From an uncultured Pseudomonadota bacterium (GTDB taxonomy: Bacteria; Myxococcota_A; Polyangia; HGW-17): a stretch of 24,678 nucleotides of DNA. The stretch lies in contig CALKWH010000277.1 in NCBI GenBank assembly GCA_938004375.1, positions 1-24,678 on the forward strand. The letters run 5' to 3'. This document shows, in pieces, positions 10,583 through 17,877 of the stretch (the stretch's first letter is position 1; every line of letters starts with the position of its first letter). The translations under genes were made by a program, and so were the position numbers. The notes under the pieces were generated by a model that did not search any database, had not been told where the DNA came from, and saw only the letters and a program-made list of their open reading frames with translations.

Positions 10583-11101
10583 TCATGGCTTCGACCGGCA
10601 ACCTGCAGGCCACTCGGGCGGCACCGGCACGCCCAGTCGGCGCGCATGCCCGAAGTCACGCAACGCCTCGGGGCAGCGCCCGAGCCGAAGGTGGATCATG
10701 GCGCGGCCGATGACCGAGGCCGCGTGATCGGGCGCCTTCGCGAGCACCCGCTCCAGCTCGACCAACCCCTCCGCGGGACGGCCCATGGTCAGGAGCAGCA
10801 CGCCCCGGCGGGATCGCCAGGACAGGCGCCCGGGCTCGGCCGCCAGGGCGGCGTCGAGATCGGCGAGCGCGTCCTCGTAGCGGGTCAACCCGATGCGGGC
10901 GGCCGAGCGCCCGGCGAACGCGGGGGCGTGCCCCGGGCGCAGCCGCAGCGCCCGCCCGAACTCGCGCTCGGCACGATCCCACTGCTGATCCCGGAGTTGA
11001 CGGTGCCCCGCGGCGAGCGCGCGCTCCAGCGGCGTGGTCCTCGTGCAGGAACCCAGCCAGAGCAGGCCCAGCATCGCCGCCGGGAGCAAGACGGACTGCA
11101 T
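10583..11101 (-). CDS. TPR-repeat lipoprotein
   Basis: A 172-residue predicted lipoprotein: signal MQSVLLPAAMLGLLWLGSC with lipobox LGSC (Cys19). Residues about 28-160 form three to four tetratricopeptide repeats, visible as AGHRQLRDQQWDRAEREFGR, APAFAGRSAARIGLTRYEDA, SWRSRRGVLLLTMGRPAEG and IGRAMIHLRLGRCPEALRD, with regular Ala/Gly/Leu spacing. TPRs are protein-protein scaffolds; the partner is unknown. The start codon is 7 nt after the metK stop, so its ribosome binding site lies inside the end of metK, consistent with one transcript. Confidence 0.9.
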   Translation of the reverse strand: MQSVLLPAAMLGLLWLGSCTRTTPLERALAAGHRQLRDQQWDRAEREFGRALRLRPGHAPAFAGRSAARIGLTRYEDALADLDAALAAEPGRLSWRSRRGVLLLTMGRPAEGLVELERVLAKAPDHAASVIGRAMIHLRLGRCPEALRDFGHARRLGVPVPPEWPAGCRSKP

Positions 11102-11108
11102 GACCTGA

Positions 11109-12275
11109 CTACAGGCCGGCGGCGGCCTTGAGCTCCTCGACCCGGTCGGTCTTCTCCCAGGTGAAGGACGGCTCGTTGCGGCCGAAGTGACCGTAGGAGG
11201 ACGTCGCCGCGTAGCGCGGCTTGAGCAGATCCAGTTGCTTGATGATGGCGGCCGGCCGGCAATCGAAGACCTTGCCCACGAGCGCGGCGAGCTTCTCGTC
11301 GGGCAGGCGGCCGGTGCCGAAGGACTGCACCATCAGCGACACGGGGTGCGCCACGCCGATGGCGTAGGCGACCTGGACCTCGCAGCGGCGGGCCAGGCCG
11401 GCGGCCACGAGGTTCTTGGCGATGTAGCGGGCGTAGTAGCAGGCGGACCGGTCTACCTTCGAGGGATCCTTCCCCGAGAACGCGCCGCCGCCGTGGCGGG
11501 CCATGCCGCCGTAGGTGTCGACGATGATCTTGCGCCCGGTGAGGCCGGAGTCGCCCATGGGGCCGCCGATGACGAAGCGGCCGGTCGGGTTGATCAGGAA
11601 ACGCACGTCCCGGGCCAGCCGGTCGGCGGGGATCACCTTGCGTACGACCTCCTCGATGATGGCTTCCTCGAGCTGCTTGTGCTCCACCTCGGGGTTGTGC
11701 TGGGAGGACACGACGATGGTGGAGATGTCCACGGGACGGTCGTCCACGTAATTGACCGACACCTGGGTCTTGCCGTCGGGCCGCAAAAAGGGCAGCAGGC
11801 CGCTCTTGCGGACCTCGGCCAGCCGTTTGGCGAGCTGGTGGGCGGTCATGATGGGCAGGGGCATCAGTTCTGGGGTCTCGTCGCAGGCGTAGCCGAACAT
11901 CATGCCCTGGTCGCCGGCGCCCTGGTCGTCGGTCTCGTAGGCGCCGTGGCCCTCGACGCCCTGGGCGATGTCCGGGCTCTGCTGCTCGATGGCCGAGATC
12001 ACCGCGCAGGTCTCGTAGTCGAAGCCCATCTTCGCGTCGGTGTAGCCGATGTTCCGCACGGTCTCGCGGACCAGGTCGGGGAAATGGACGTAGCAGGAGG
12101 TGGTGATCTCGCCGGCGATGAAGACGACACCGGTCTTGGTGATCGTCTCGCAGGCCACGCGCGCCTGCGGGTCATTCTCCAGAATATGGTCCAGGATGGA
12201 GTCGGAGACGGCGTCGCAGACCTTGTCGGGATGTCCTTCGGTGACGGATTCAGAGGTGAACAGATACGAACTCAT
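11109..12275 (-). CDS. metK: S-adenosylmethionine synthetase
   Basis: Makes S-adenosylmethionine, phosphate and diphosphate from ATP and methionine in the cytoplasm. The 388-residue protein has normal family length and hallmark motifs: [20 protein letters not shown] at the N-terminus, [12 protein letters not shown] (methionine/ATP site), [19 protein letters not shown], the P-loop-like [17 protein letters not shown] and a C-terminal [12 protein letters not shown]. The start at 12275 fits the family N-terminus and has GAGGAG at 12282-12287, 6 nt upstream; an in-frame upstream start adds 35 spurious residues. It appears to head an operon with the TPR lipoprotein and the 67-residue protein. Its short leader can form a pseudoknot next to the ribosome binding site, suggesting translational control. 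Confidence 0.98.
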   Translation of the reverse strand: MSSYLFTSESVTEGHPDKVCDAVSDSILDHILENDPQARVACETITKTGVVFIAGEITTSCYVHFPDLVRETVRNIGYTDAKMGFDYETCAVISAIEQQSPDIAQGVEGHGAYETDDQGAGDQGMMFGYACDETPELMPLPIMTAHQLAKRLAEVRKSGLLPFLRPDGKTQVSVNYVDDRPVDISTIVVSSQHNPEVEHKQLEEAIIEEVVRKVIPADRLARDVRFLINPTGRFVIGGPMGDSGLTGRKIIVDTYGGMARHGGGAFSGKDPSKVDRSACYYARYIAKNLVAAGLARRCEVQVAYAIGVAHPVSLMVQSFGTGRLPDEKLAALVGKVFDCRPAAIIKQLDLLKPRYAATSSYGHFGRNEPSFTWEKTDRVEELKAAAGL

Positions 12276-12281
12276 GAAAAT

Positions 12282-12338
12282 CTCCTCGGCTGACCAAAAA
12301 GGTGAATGCGGTAAAGAGCCGGGGGTCAGCTCCCCGAC
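12282..12338 (-). promoter_or_regulatory. Candidate H-type pseudoknot in the metK leader
   Basis: On the minus strand, GUCGGGG (12338-12332) can pair with CCCCGGC (12324-12318), a 7-bp stem with one G-U pair, leaving a 7-nt loop AGCUGAC (12331-12325). Six loop bases, GCUGAC (12330-12325), are complementary to GUCAGC (12294-12289), which ends one base before the GAGGAG ribosome binding site (12287-12282). This is a textbook H-type topology: loop 1 of 1 nt, no loop 2, loop 3 of 23 nt. Position before metK suggests a SAM-responsive switch, but I cannot match it to the SAM-II, SAM-V or SAM/SAH consensus. Pairing is seen; function is inferred. Confidence 0.5.
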
Positions 12339-12352
12339 GCCAAGCGGACGCA

Positions 12353-12380
12353 TATATAGCAGAAACCGAACTCGATTCAA
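12353..12380 (-). promoter_or_regulatory. Sigma-70-type promoter of metK
   Basis: Minus strand: TTGAAT (12380-12375), 16-nt spacer, TATATA (12358-12353). Predicted start near 12346 puts the leader pseudoknot about 8 nt into the transcript. This is one of the best promoter matches in the window. Confidence 0.6.
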
Positions 12381-12416
12381 AGGGGGAGTCTCCCCACCAT
12401 TTCCAAAGGATCTTCG

Positions 12417-12470
12417 AAATCGAAATCAAAATCCTAATCGTAATCGCAATCGAAGCCGAAATCGAAATCG
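12417..12470. repeat. Degenerate hexamer repeat (NAATCG)9
   Basis: Nine consecutive 6-bp units: AAATCG, AAATCA, AAATCC, TAATCG, TAATCG, CAATCG, AAGCCG, AAATCG, AAATCG. They sit between the divergent metK promoter and the zinc-ribbon gene. The same hexamer recurs as perfect copies at 21069-21104. It lies in a 304-bp region without a gene (12276-12579); the rest of that region holds the metK leader and promoter, plus a weak TGGAAA-N17-TTATAC (12521-12549) that may serve the plus-strand gene. Confidence 0.85.
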
Positions 12471-12579
12471 GTCGAAGGCAGGGACGAGCGGCCTCCGTCG
12501 ACGGCGACGGGTGTTTTTGCTGGAAAGCCGCGGGTGCCCTGTGTTATACACTTGCCCGTCCTGATGGAGGTGGTTGTCC

Positions 12580-13854
12580 ATGGTCACTTGCACACATTGT
12601 TATGAATTGGTCACGAAGGCGAACCGCAGGGCCTCCGAGGTCTGCCCGTTCTGCTTCCATGTCCTGCCCGAGCCAGAGGCGACTCCGGCGCCCGAGCCCG
12701 AGGTGGCCCAGGAATACGTCCCCTACGTGGATCCCACCATCGCGGCCATGCAGAGCGCCCAGGCGGCGGCGGCGGCGGCGCCCGTGAAGAAGCCCCATCA
12801 CACGGTGGCCATCGTCGTGGTGGTCCTGCTGGTCCTCGGCGGTGTGGGCTGGTTCCTCTTCGGTCGCGGCGGCGGCGCCGGCGGCGGAGAGAAGGGTCCC
12901 GGCGGCCTCAACCCCAAGATGGTGCCGGCGCTGAAGTCCCTCAACAAGCAGGTGCTGATCAAGGCCGAGGCCTTCTTCCAGAAGACCTGCAAGCCGTTCC
13001 ACGACGTGGACTATCAGTTCCTCACATCGGTCGTGCTCAAGGGTGAGGAATGGCGGTCCCTGATCGAACCGGGCTCCGGCTCCACCTCGACGGACAAGGA
13101 CTGGTACATGTGCCCGCTGAAGATCGTGGACATCCGGTCCAAGGCCGACATGAAGATCAAGGTCGAGACCCGCTTCCAGAGCGGCGGCCTCTTCGGCAGC
13201 GCCCGCAGTTTCGGCAAGGTGTCCATCGCCGGCGAGTCCATGAAGGCGATCCCCGACTTCACCTTCCCCGCCGAGGAGACCCTCATCGAGAACTGGAGCG
13301 ACGTGAAGGACATCTTCTACATCAAGATGACCTTCCTGAACAAGGCGCCCGAGGGCATCCGCGCCCTGAACGGCGCCTACCGCGAATTCAGCCTGCGCTC
13401 CGGAGACATGCACATCAAGATGCACGGCACCAAACTGGTGCAGACCGAGCCGCAGGGCGGCAACAAGATCTACGGGAAATTCGAGGCCCACATCCCCGCG
13501 TGGTTCGGCGAATCCATGTCCAAGGAGCTGCGCGACTGGGGCACCGGCTGCAACAACGACGTGACCGAGCAGTTCCGCAAGCTGGCGCAGGACGCCATCG
13601 ACAAGCACGACGACCTCGAGGAGTTCAAGGACACCCCCGAGCTCAAGGCCTACCTCGACAACGCCGAGAAGGCCGGTCGGCAACTGTGTGAGGCGATGCC
13701 CAAGGTCTGGACGATCATCGAGATGTACGACCAGGGCAAGGCCGGGGAAGTCGCCGCCGTGCAGAACGAGCTCAAGGCCGCGCTCGAGGCCGCCAAGAAG
13801 GCGTTCCAGGTGGACCTCGAGGCCTCCCTCGACGCCATCGCGGCCAAGAAATGA
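12580..13854 (+). CDS. Zinc-ribbon, single-pass membrane protein of unknown function
   Basis: A 424-residue protein. The N-terminus has two Cys pairs, C4-x2-C7 and C22-x2-C25, forming a small zinc ribbon expected in the cytoplasm. A Pro/Glu/Ala-rich linker follows, then one hydrophobic segment (about 76-94, AIVVVVLLVLGGVGWFLF), a Gly-rich hinge and a globular region of about 320 residues outside the membrane that I do not recognise. That part ends in a charged, Ala/Lys/Glu-rich helical tail. The start at 12580 is preferred over TTG at 12574 because GGAGGT (12566-12571) is 8 nt before it. Its stop overlaps the next start (ATGA), so it is coupled to the transglutaminase-like lipoprotein. Confidence 0.85.
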   Translation: MVTCTHCYELVTKANRRASEVCPFCFHVLPEPEATPAPEPEVAQEYVPYVDPTIAAMQSAQAAAAAAPVKKPHHTVAIVVVVLLVLGGVGWFLFGRGGGAGGGEKGPGGLNPKMVPALKSLNKQVLIKAEAFFQKTCKPFHDVDYQFLTSVVLKGEEWRSLIEPGSGSTSTDKDWYMCPLKIVDIRSKADMKIKVETRFQSGGLFGSARSFGKVSIAGESMKAIPDFTFPAEETLIENWSDVKDIFYIKMTFLNKAPEGIRALNGAYREFSLRSGDMHIKMHGTKLVQTEPQGGNKIYGKFEAHIPAWFGESMSKELRDWGTGCNNDVTEQFRKLAQDAIDKHDDLEEFKDTPELKAYLDNAEKAGRQLCEAMPKVWTIIEMYDQGKAGEVAAVQNELKAALEAAKKAFQVDLEASLDAIAAKK

Positions 13855-15560
13855 CCTCCCCCCGCCTCCTCCCGCCGTCACTTCTCACCCTCTTCCTCCT
13901 CATCGCCTGCAGCCCGGCCGGGACCCGCAAGGAGCCGTCCCCGGAGCCGCCGCCCATGGGTGCCATGGCCGAGCCCGGCGACGCGCCCGGGAACGACGCG
14001 CCCCCCGTCAAGCCGGCGTCGCCCGCCGAGGGCCTCCCGACGCCGGCGCTGCCCGCCGGCATCGCGCCCCTCGACTACGCGAAGATCCCCGGGATCCCGC
14101 TGCTGGACGCGCCGCTCGCGGACCTCAAGGCGGCCGTGCCGCTGCTCGGTCAGGAGACCTGGTACGGCGTCTACGTCATGAACCAGAAGGTCGGCTTCAT
14201 GTCCACCGCCTGGTCCGTCGAGGGGACCGACGCGGCGCCGCGCCTGGTGCAGAAGCAGCAGTTCCGCATGGAGATGAACGTCCTGGGCGGCAAGAAGGTC
14301 CTCGATCTGCGGACCACGGCCACCTACGCCGGCGCCGGCGAGGGCGCGCTCCTCTCGCACGTCACCGTCCAGACCGCCGATCACGTGAAACGCACGGTCA
14401 CCCTCGAGCGCCAGCCGGACGGCTCCCACCGGGCCACCGTCGAGAGCGTGGCGGCCGGGCAGACCCCCGCCCCCGTCCAGACCTACACCCCCGACCGGCC
14501 GCTGGGTCCTGTCGCCGAGAGCGACCTGGCCTTCGCCTGGAAGCTCTCCCGGGGACCCTCCGCGTGGAACGCCGAGCGTGCCTGGCGGGCCCGCAAGTTC
14601 ATGAGCACCGAGGTCACAGTCGCCCATGAGGTCGGCCGCGTGGTGGATCGCGTGGAACGCCTGGTGGACGGCAAGGTCCGCCCGTTCCTGGTGGTCGAGA
14701 CCATCTCCGACAACCCCAAGTCCCGGATCCTGTCCGTCTTCAACGAACTGGGCGTGCTCGAGCTCAGCCGCGTGGGCTCCATCGAGATGCGCCACGAGAG
14801 CAAGGAGAAGGCCGCCGCCGGCATGGGCGGCGTCCTCGACACCGGCTTCTCGGCGATCATCGCGCTGCCGCTTCAGGGCTCCCCGGCGACCTCCATCCGG
14901 AAGCTGGTGCTCTCCCTGGACGGCCCGTTCCCCTCCCCCGAGTTCCTCAACACCCTGCGCTACCGCCTCGAGACCGTGGACCAGAAGCGGCGCCTCACCC
15001 TGGTCGTGGACGACCTCGAGGGGCTCGTGAAGCCCGACCCGGCCAAGCTCCCGGCCGAGGTCCTGCGTTATCTCAAGGCCGAACCCAACGTCGAGAGCGA
15101 CGACCCCGGCCTGGTGGCGCTGGCGAAGCAGGCGTCCCGGGGCGCGAAGACGCCGGCCGAGGTCCTGCGCGCGGTCACCGGCTTCGTGGGCGACTACGTC
15201 GAGGACACCCTGCGCTCGGACGTGGAGAGCGCCCGCATGGTGTCGCAACTGCGCAAGGGTGACTGCACCGAGCACTCCATCCTGGCCACCGCGCTGTTCC
15301 GCGCCCTGGGCTACCCCGCCCGACAGGTGGGCGGCGTCGGCCACGTCGTGCTGCGCGGGGACAAGGACACCCTCGAAGGGCTGGGCTATCACGCCTGGAC
15401 CCAGGTGTGGGCCGGCCGCTGGGTCGACGTGGATCCCACCTGGCGGCAGGCGCCCGCCGACGTCACCCACGTGCTCATGGGCGCCACCGACGACATGGAG
15501 TGGCTCGAGAGCCTGGGCACCCTGAAGATCACCGTCCTGCAGAAGGAGTTGAAGCCGTAA
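13851..15560 (+). CDS. Transglutaminase-like lipoprotein
   Basis: A 569-residue predicted lipoprotein: signal with FLLIAC lipobox (Cys20) and a Pro/Ala-rich tether to about residue 70. The C-terminal part carries a transglutaminase-like cysteine protease fold: GDCTEHS with Cys472, GYHAWTQVW with His514 and VDVDPTW with Asp528, the expected Cys-His-Asp triad, plus the ALGYPAR motif between them. The central 350 residues resemble the beta-rich region preceding such domains in envelope proteins but I do not assign it. Members act as transamidases or as peptidases on cell-envelope material; which applies here is not visible. The start overlaps the upstream stop by 4 nt and the gene is followed after 22 nt by the DJ-1 gene. 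Confidence 0.92.
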   Translation: MTSPRLLPPSLLTLFLLIACSPAGTRKEPSPEPPPMGAMAEPGDAPGNDAPPVKPASPAEGLPTPALPAGIAPLDYAKIPGIPLLDAPLADLKAAVPLLGQETWYGVYVMNQKVGFMSTAWSVEGTDAAPRLVQKQQFRMEMNVLGGKKVLDLRTTATYAGAGEGALLSHVTVQTADHVKRTVTLERQPDGSHRATVESVAAGQTPAPVQTYTPDRPLGPVAESDLAFAWKLSRGPSAWNAERAWRARKFMSTEVTVAHEVGRVVDRVERLVDGKVRPFLVVETISDNPKSRILSVFNELGVLELSRVGSIEMRHESKEKAAAGMGGVLDTGFSAIIALPLQGSPATSIRKLVLSLDGPFPSPEFLNTLRYRLETVDQKRRLTLVVDDLEGLVKPDPAKLPAEVLRYLKAEPNVESDDPGLVALAKQASRGAKTPAEVLRAVTGFVGDYVEDTLRSDVESARMVSQLRKGDCTEHSILATALFRALGYPARQVGGVGHVVLRGDKDTLEGLGYHAWTQVWAGRWVDVDPTWRQAPADVTHVLMGATDDMEWLESLGTLKITVLQKELKP

Positions 15561-15582
15561 CGTCCGTAAGGGAGGTCCCGCC

Positions 15583-16140
15583 ATGAAAACCAGAGCGCTG
15601 ATCCTGTGTGCCGACGGCTCCGAAGAGATGGAGCTCGTCATCCCCATGAACCTCCTGCGCCGCGGCGGGGTCGAGGTGACCCTCGCCAGCCTGGCGCCCG
15701 GCCCCGTCACCGGCTCCCGGGGCATCGTCCTCGTGCCCGACGCCGTGCTCAACGAGAGCATGCGCGGCGACGCGCTGATCCTGCCCGGCGGCCTGACCGG
15801 CGTGGAGCACTTCCTGCGCAACGAGCTGGTGCTGAGCCTGGTCCGGAGGCACTTCGAGAAGAACGCCTGGGTGTGCGCGATCTGCGCGGCCCCCCTGGTC
15901 CTCGAGGCCGCCGGCATCCTCCACGACATCGACACCTTCACCTCCCACCCCGCGGTGGAGGAGCGCTTCCATGCCAACCTCGCCCGCAAGTACTCCCGGG
16001 AGCGCGTGGTGGTCAGCGGCCCCGTGATCACCAGCCGCGCCCCGGGCACCGCCTTCGAGTTCGCCGCTGCCATCCTCGCCCGCCTGCAGGGTGACCACGT
16101 CGTGGAGACCGTGAAGCAGAACGTCCTGTTCCCCGGGTAG
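15583..16140 (+). CDS. DJ-1/PfpI (YajL-type) family protein
   Basis: A 185-residue protein of the DJ-1 superfamily, close to DJ-1/YajL in layout: the N-terminal strand RALILCADGSEEMELVIP with the conserved acidic residue Glu17, ALILPGG near 64-70, the nucleophile elbow AICAAP with Cys101, TSHPAVEERF, and the C-terminal ITSRAPGTAFEFA signature. Members act in glyoxalase activity, protein deglycation (disputed) or redox protection in the cytoplasm. Glu17 and Cys101 are both present, so activity is expected. GGGAGGT (15570-15576) lies 6 nt before the start. It is the last gene of the zinc-ribbon/transglutaminase run and converges on the VWA gene 36 nt away. Confidence 0.94.
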   Translation: MKTRALILCADGSEEMELVIPMNLLRRGGVEVTLASLAPGPVTGSRGIVLVPDAVLNESMRGDALILPGGLTGVEHFLRNELVLSLVRRHFEKNAWVCAICAAPLVLEAAGILHDIDTFTSHPAVEERFHANLARKYSRERVVVSGPVITSRAPGTAFEFAAAILARLQGDHVVETVKQNVLFPG

Positions 16141-16176
16141 GGCTCCGGGTCGATTACAATTTCGAGGTGAGCTCGA

Positions 16177-17778
16177 TCAGTCACACATGGAGAGGAGGGA
16201 GAGGATCGCCGTGAGCTCCGGGTCCTGCGTCAGACCATGAAGCGCCTGGAGCTCGGCTTCGAGCAGGCCCTTCTGGGCGGCGCGGTCTGGCTCGTGGTAG
16301 ACCTCGGCGCCGGCGAGCCAGCGCGCATAGTTCACCAGGGCGTCGGCCTTGGCCAGGTGGTCGGCCGGGGCGCCGAGCAGGTCGGCGAGGGACACCTCCA
16401 GCTCCTCGAAGCGGGCCTCGCGGGTGAGCGGGTCCAGCCAGGTCACGCGGAAGGCGAGGGTCGTCGACTCCGCGTCCGCGGGATCGCCGCAGTCGGCCAG
16501 GAACGTGTGATAGAGCATGGCGTCGTTGGGCGCCAGGTGCTGCGGGCGGACCTCGTGCGGGTCCGTCGAGATCTGCTCGCCGTGGAACTCGCTGACCACG
16601 AAGGTCGGCGGGAGGGTCATCTCGAGGCGCACGTCCAGGGCGGCCACGTCCACGTTGGACAGGAACCGCTCCTCCGAGAAGACCTCGTAGGCCAGGTCCT
16701 CGTTGTTGACGTACACGTAGGCGCCGCGCCCCAGGTCGGTCACCGTGTCCATCAAGTCATGGTTGTACCAGTCCGAGGTGCCCACGCCGATCATGAAGAT
16801 GCCGTCGCCCTCCTCCATGGAAGCGGCCTCGCCGATGAGCTGCTCGTCGGTGATGCCCGTGTTGGCGCCGCCGTCGGAGACCAGGAACACGCGGGTGAGA
16901 CGGTCCACCGAATAGAACTGATGGGCGAGGTCATAAGCCGTCACCAGGCCAGCGTGCAGGTCGGTGCTCCCCCCCGGGGCCAGGGACGCCACCACCGAGA
17001 GGAAGTGGGGGTCGTTGGGCCCCTCGACCTCGTAGCCCTCGAGCCACACCGACTGGGTGTCGCTCCACTGCACCAGGGAAACCAGATCCCCCGCCCGCAT
17101 CCGGGGCGCGAGCGCCCGCAGCACGTGCTGGAGGTTCTCGAAGGGCGCCCCGGTCATCGATCCGCTGGTGTCCACCGAGAACACGAAGTGCAGCGGCCGG
17201 CGCTCGGCCACCGCGCGGTGCTCGCTGACCACGCCCACGAGCAGCCGGTACTGGCCGTCCTCGCCGAGCCGCAGCTCGGGGACGATCCGCAGCCGTCCCG
17301 CCTCGGCGGGCTCGTAGGTGAAACCGTAATAATTCAGGAACTCGTACTCGCGGGGGGCGTACTGCTGCAGGTCCTGGCAGAAGCCGCGCGCGATCATGTC
17401 CTGGGCGAGCATGGGCTGGGCCTGGGAGGCCGAGTCGTCCGCGCTCATGAAATACGTGACCGCCTCCTCGGGGGCCTCCTCGCACAGGGCCTCGAGCCAC
17501 TCCTCGGGGGTCTGGTTGTTGGTGTTGTTGCCGTTGTTCTCGTTGTTCAGGTTGTTCTGGTTGTTCTGGTTGTTTTGTTCACCGGTATTATTATTAATTG
17601 CGTTATTAATGTTATTCGCATTGTTTACATTGTTTGCGTTGTTAATATTACTGTAATTATTTGAATTGTTCAAATTATTCGAATCATTGTTCCCCGAGGA
17701 GCTCTTTCCATCATCTCCGCAACCTCCGAGGGACCACAACAGGACCGTTAAAATAAGTATAAAGACATTAGTTTTCAT
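16177..17778 (-). CDS. YfbK-like VWA-domain lipoprotein with poly-Asn tether (copy 1)
   Basis: A 533-residue predicted lipoprotein: signal with SLGGC lipobox (Cys20) followed by GDD. Residues about 30-89 are an Asn-rich tether of NNx triplets. A YfbK-type N-terminal segment follows (YEFLNYYGF), then a von Willebrand A domain at about 195-350 with a complete metal-ion site: DTSGSM (Asp203, Ser205, Ser207), Thr272 and Asp302 in VSDGGAN. The C-terminal part (ERFLSNVDVAALDVRLEMTL onward) resembles the YfbK C-terminal domain. VWA domains bind partner proteins through a metal ion; the partner is unknown. A minus-strand AAAGGAAA lies just before the start. The paralog at 17878-19635 is collinear over the whole folded part. 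An AT-rich island coincides with the tether. Confidence 0.93.
   Translation of the reverse strand: MKTNVFILILTVLLWSLGGCGDDGKSSSGNNDSNNLNNSNNYSNINNANNVNNANNINNAINNNTGEQNNQNNQNNLNNENNGNNTNNQTPEEWLEALCEEAPEEAVTYFMSADDSASQAQPMLAQDMIARGFCQDLQQYAPREYEFLNYYGFTYEPAEAGRLRIVPELRLGEDGQYRLLVGVVSEHRAVAERRPLHFVFSVDTSGSMTGAPFENLQHVLRALAPRMRAGDLVSLVQWSDTQSVWLEGYEVEGPNDPHFLSVVASLAPGGSTDLHAGLVTAYDLAHQFYSVDRLTRVFLVSDGGANTGITDEQLIGEAASMEEGDGIFMIGVGTSDWYNHDLMDTVTDLGRGAYVYVNNEDLAYEVFSEERFLSNVDVAALDVRLEMTLPPTFVVSEFHGEQISTDPHEVRPQHLAPNDAMLYHTFLADCGDPADAESTTLAFRVTWLDPLTREARFEELEVSLADLLGAPADHLAKADALVNYARWLAGAEVYHEPDRAAQKGLLEAELQALHGLTQDPELTAILSLLSMCD
17515..17691 (-). repeat. Asn-rich (NNx)n tether region in VWA copy 1
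   Basis: About 59 codons, mostly Asn, in triplets NNS, NNA, NNV, NNI, NNQ, NNL, NNE. The half nearest the signal peptide uses many AAT codons and is locally AT-rich in a GC-rich contig; the half nearest the folded domain uses mostly AAC. Confidence 0.9.
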
Positions 17779-17815
17779 GACGATTTCCTTTCCGAGTCCG
17801 ATCTTGAGTGTGGGA

Positions 17816-17840
17816 CTCGCAACAGGTTAGCGCAGTTTCC
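17816..17840 (-). promoter_or_regulatory. Conserved 25-bp upstream element (VWA copy 1)
   Basis: A 25-bp block containing AACAGGTTAGCGCA (plus-strand reading) ends 37 nt before the start codon. It matches the block before copy 2 (19670-19694) at 22 of 25 positions, while the surrounding sequence differs. Likely a shared promoter or operator; the minus-strand TAACCT could be a -10, or GGAAAC an ECF-type -35. Confidence 0.6.
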
Positions 17841-17877
17841 ATTTCGCGCCAGTCCATGGATGAAGAAATTTCGGAAA

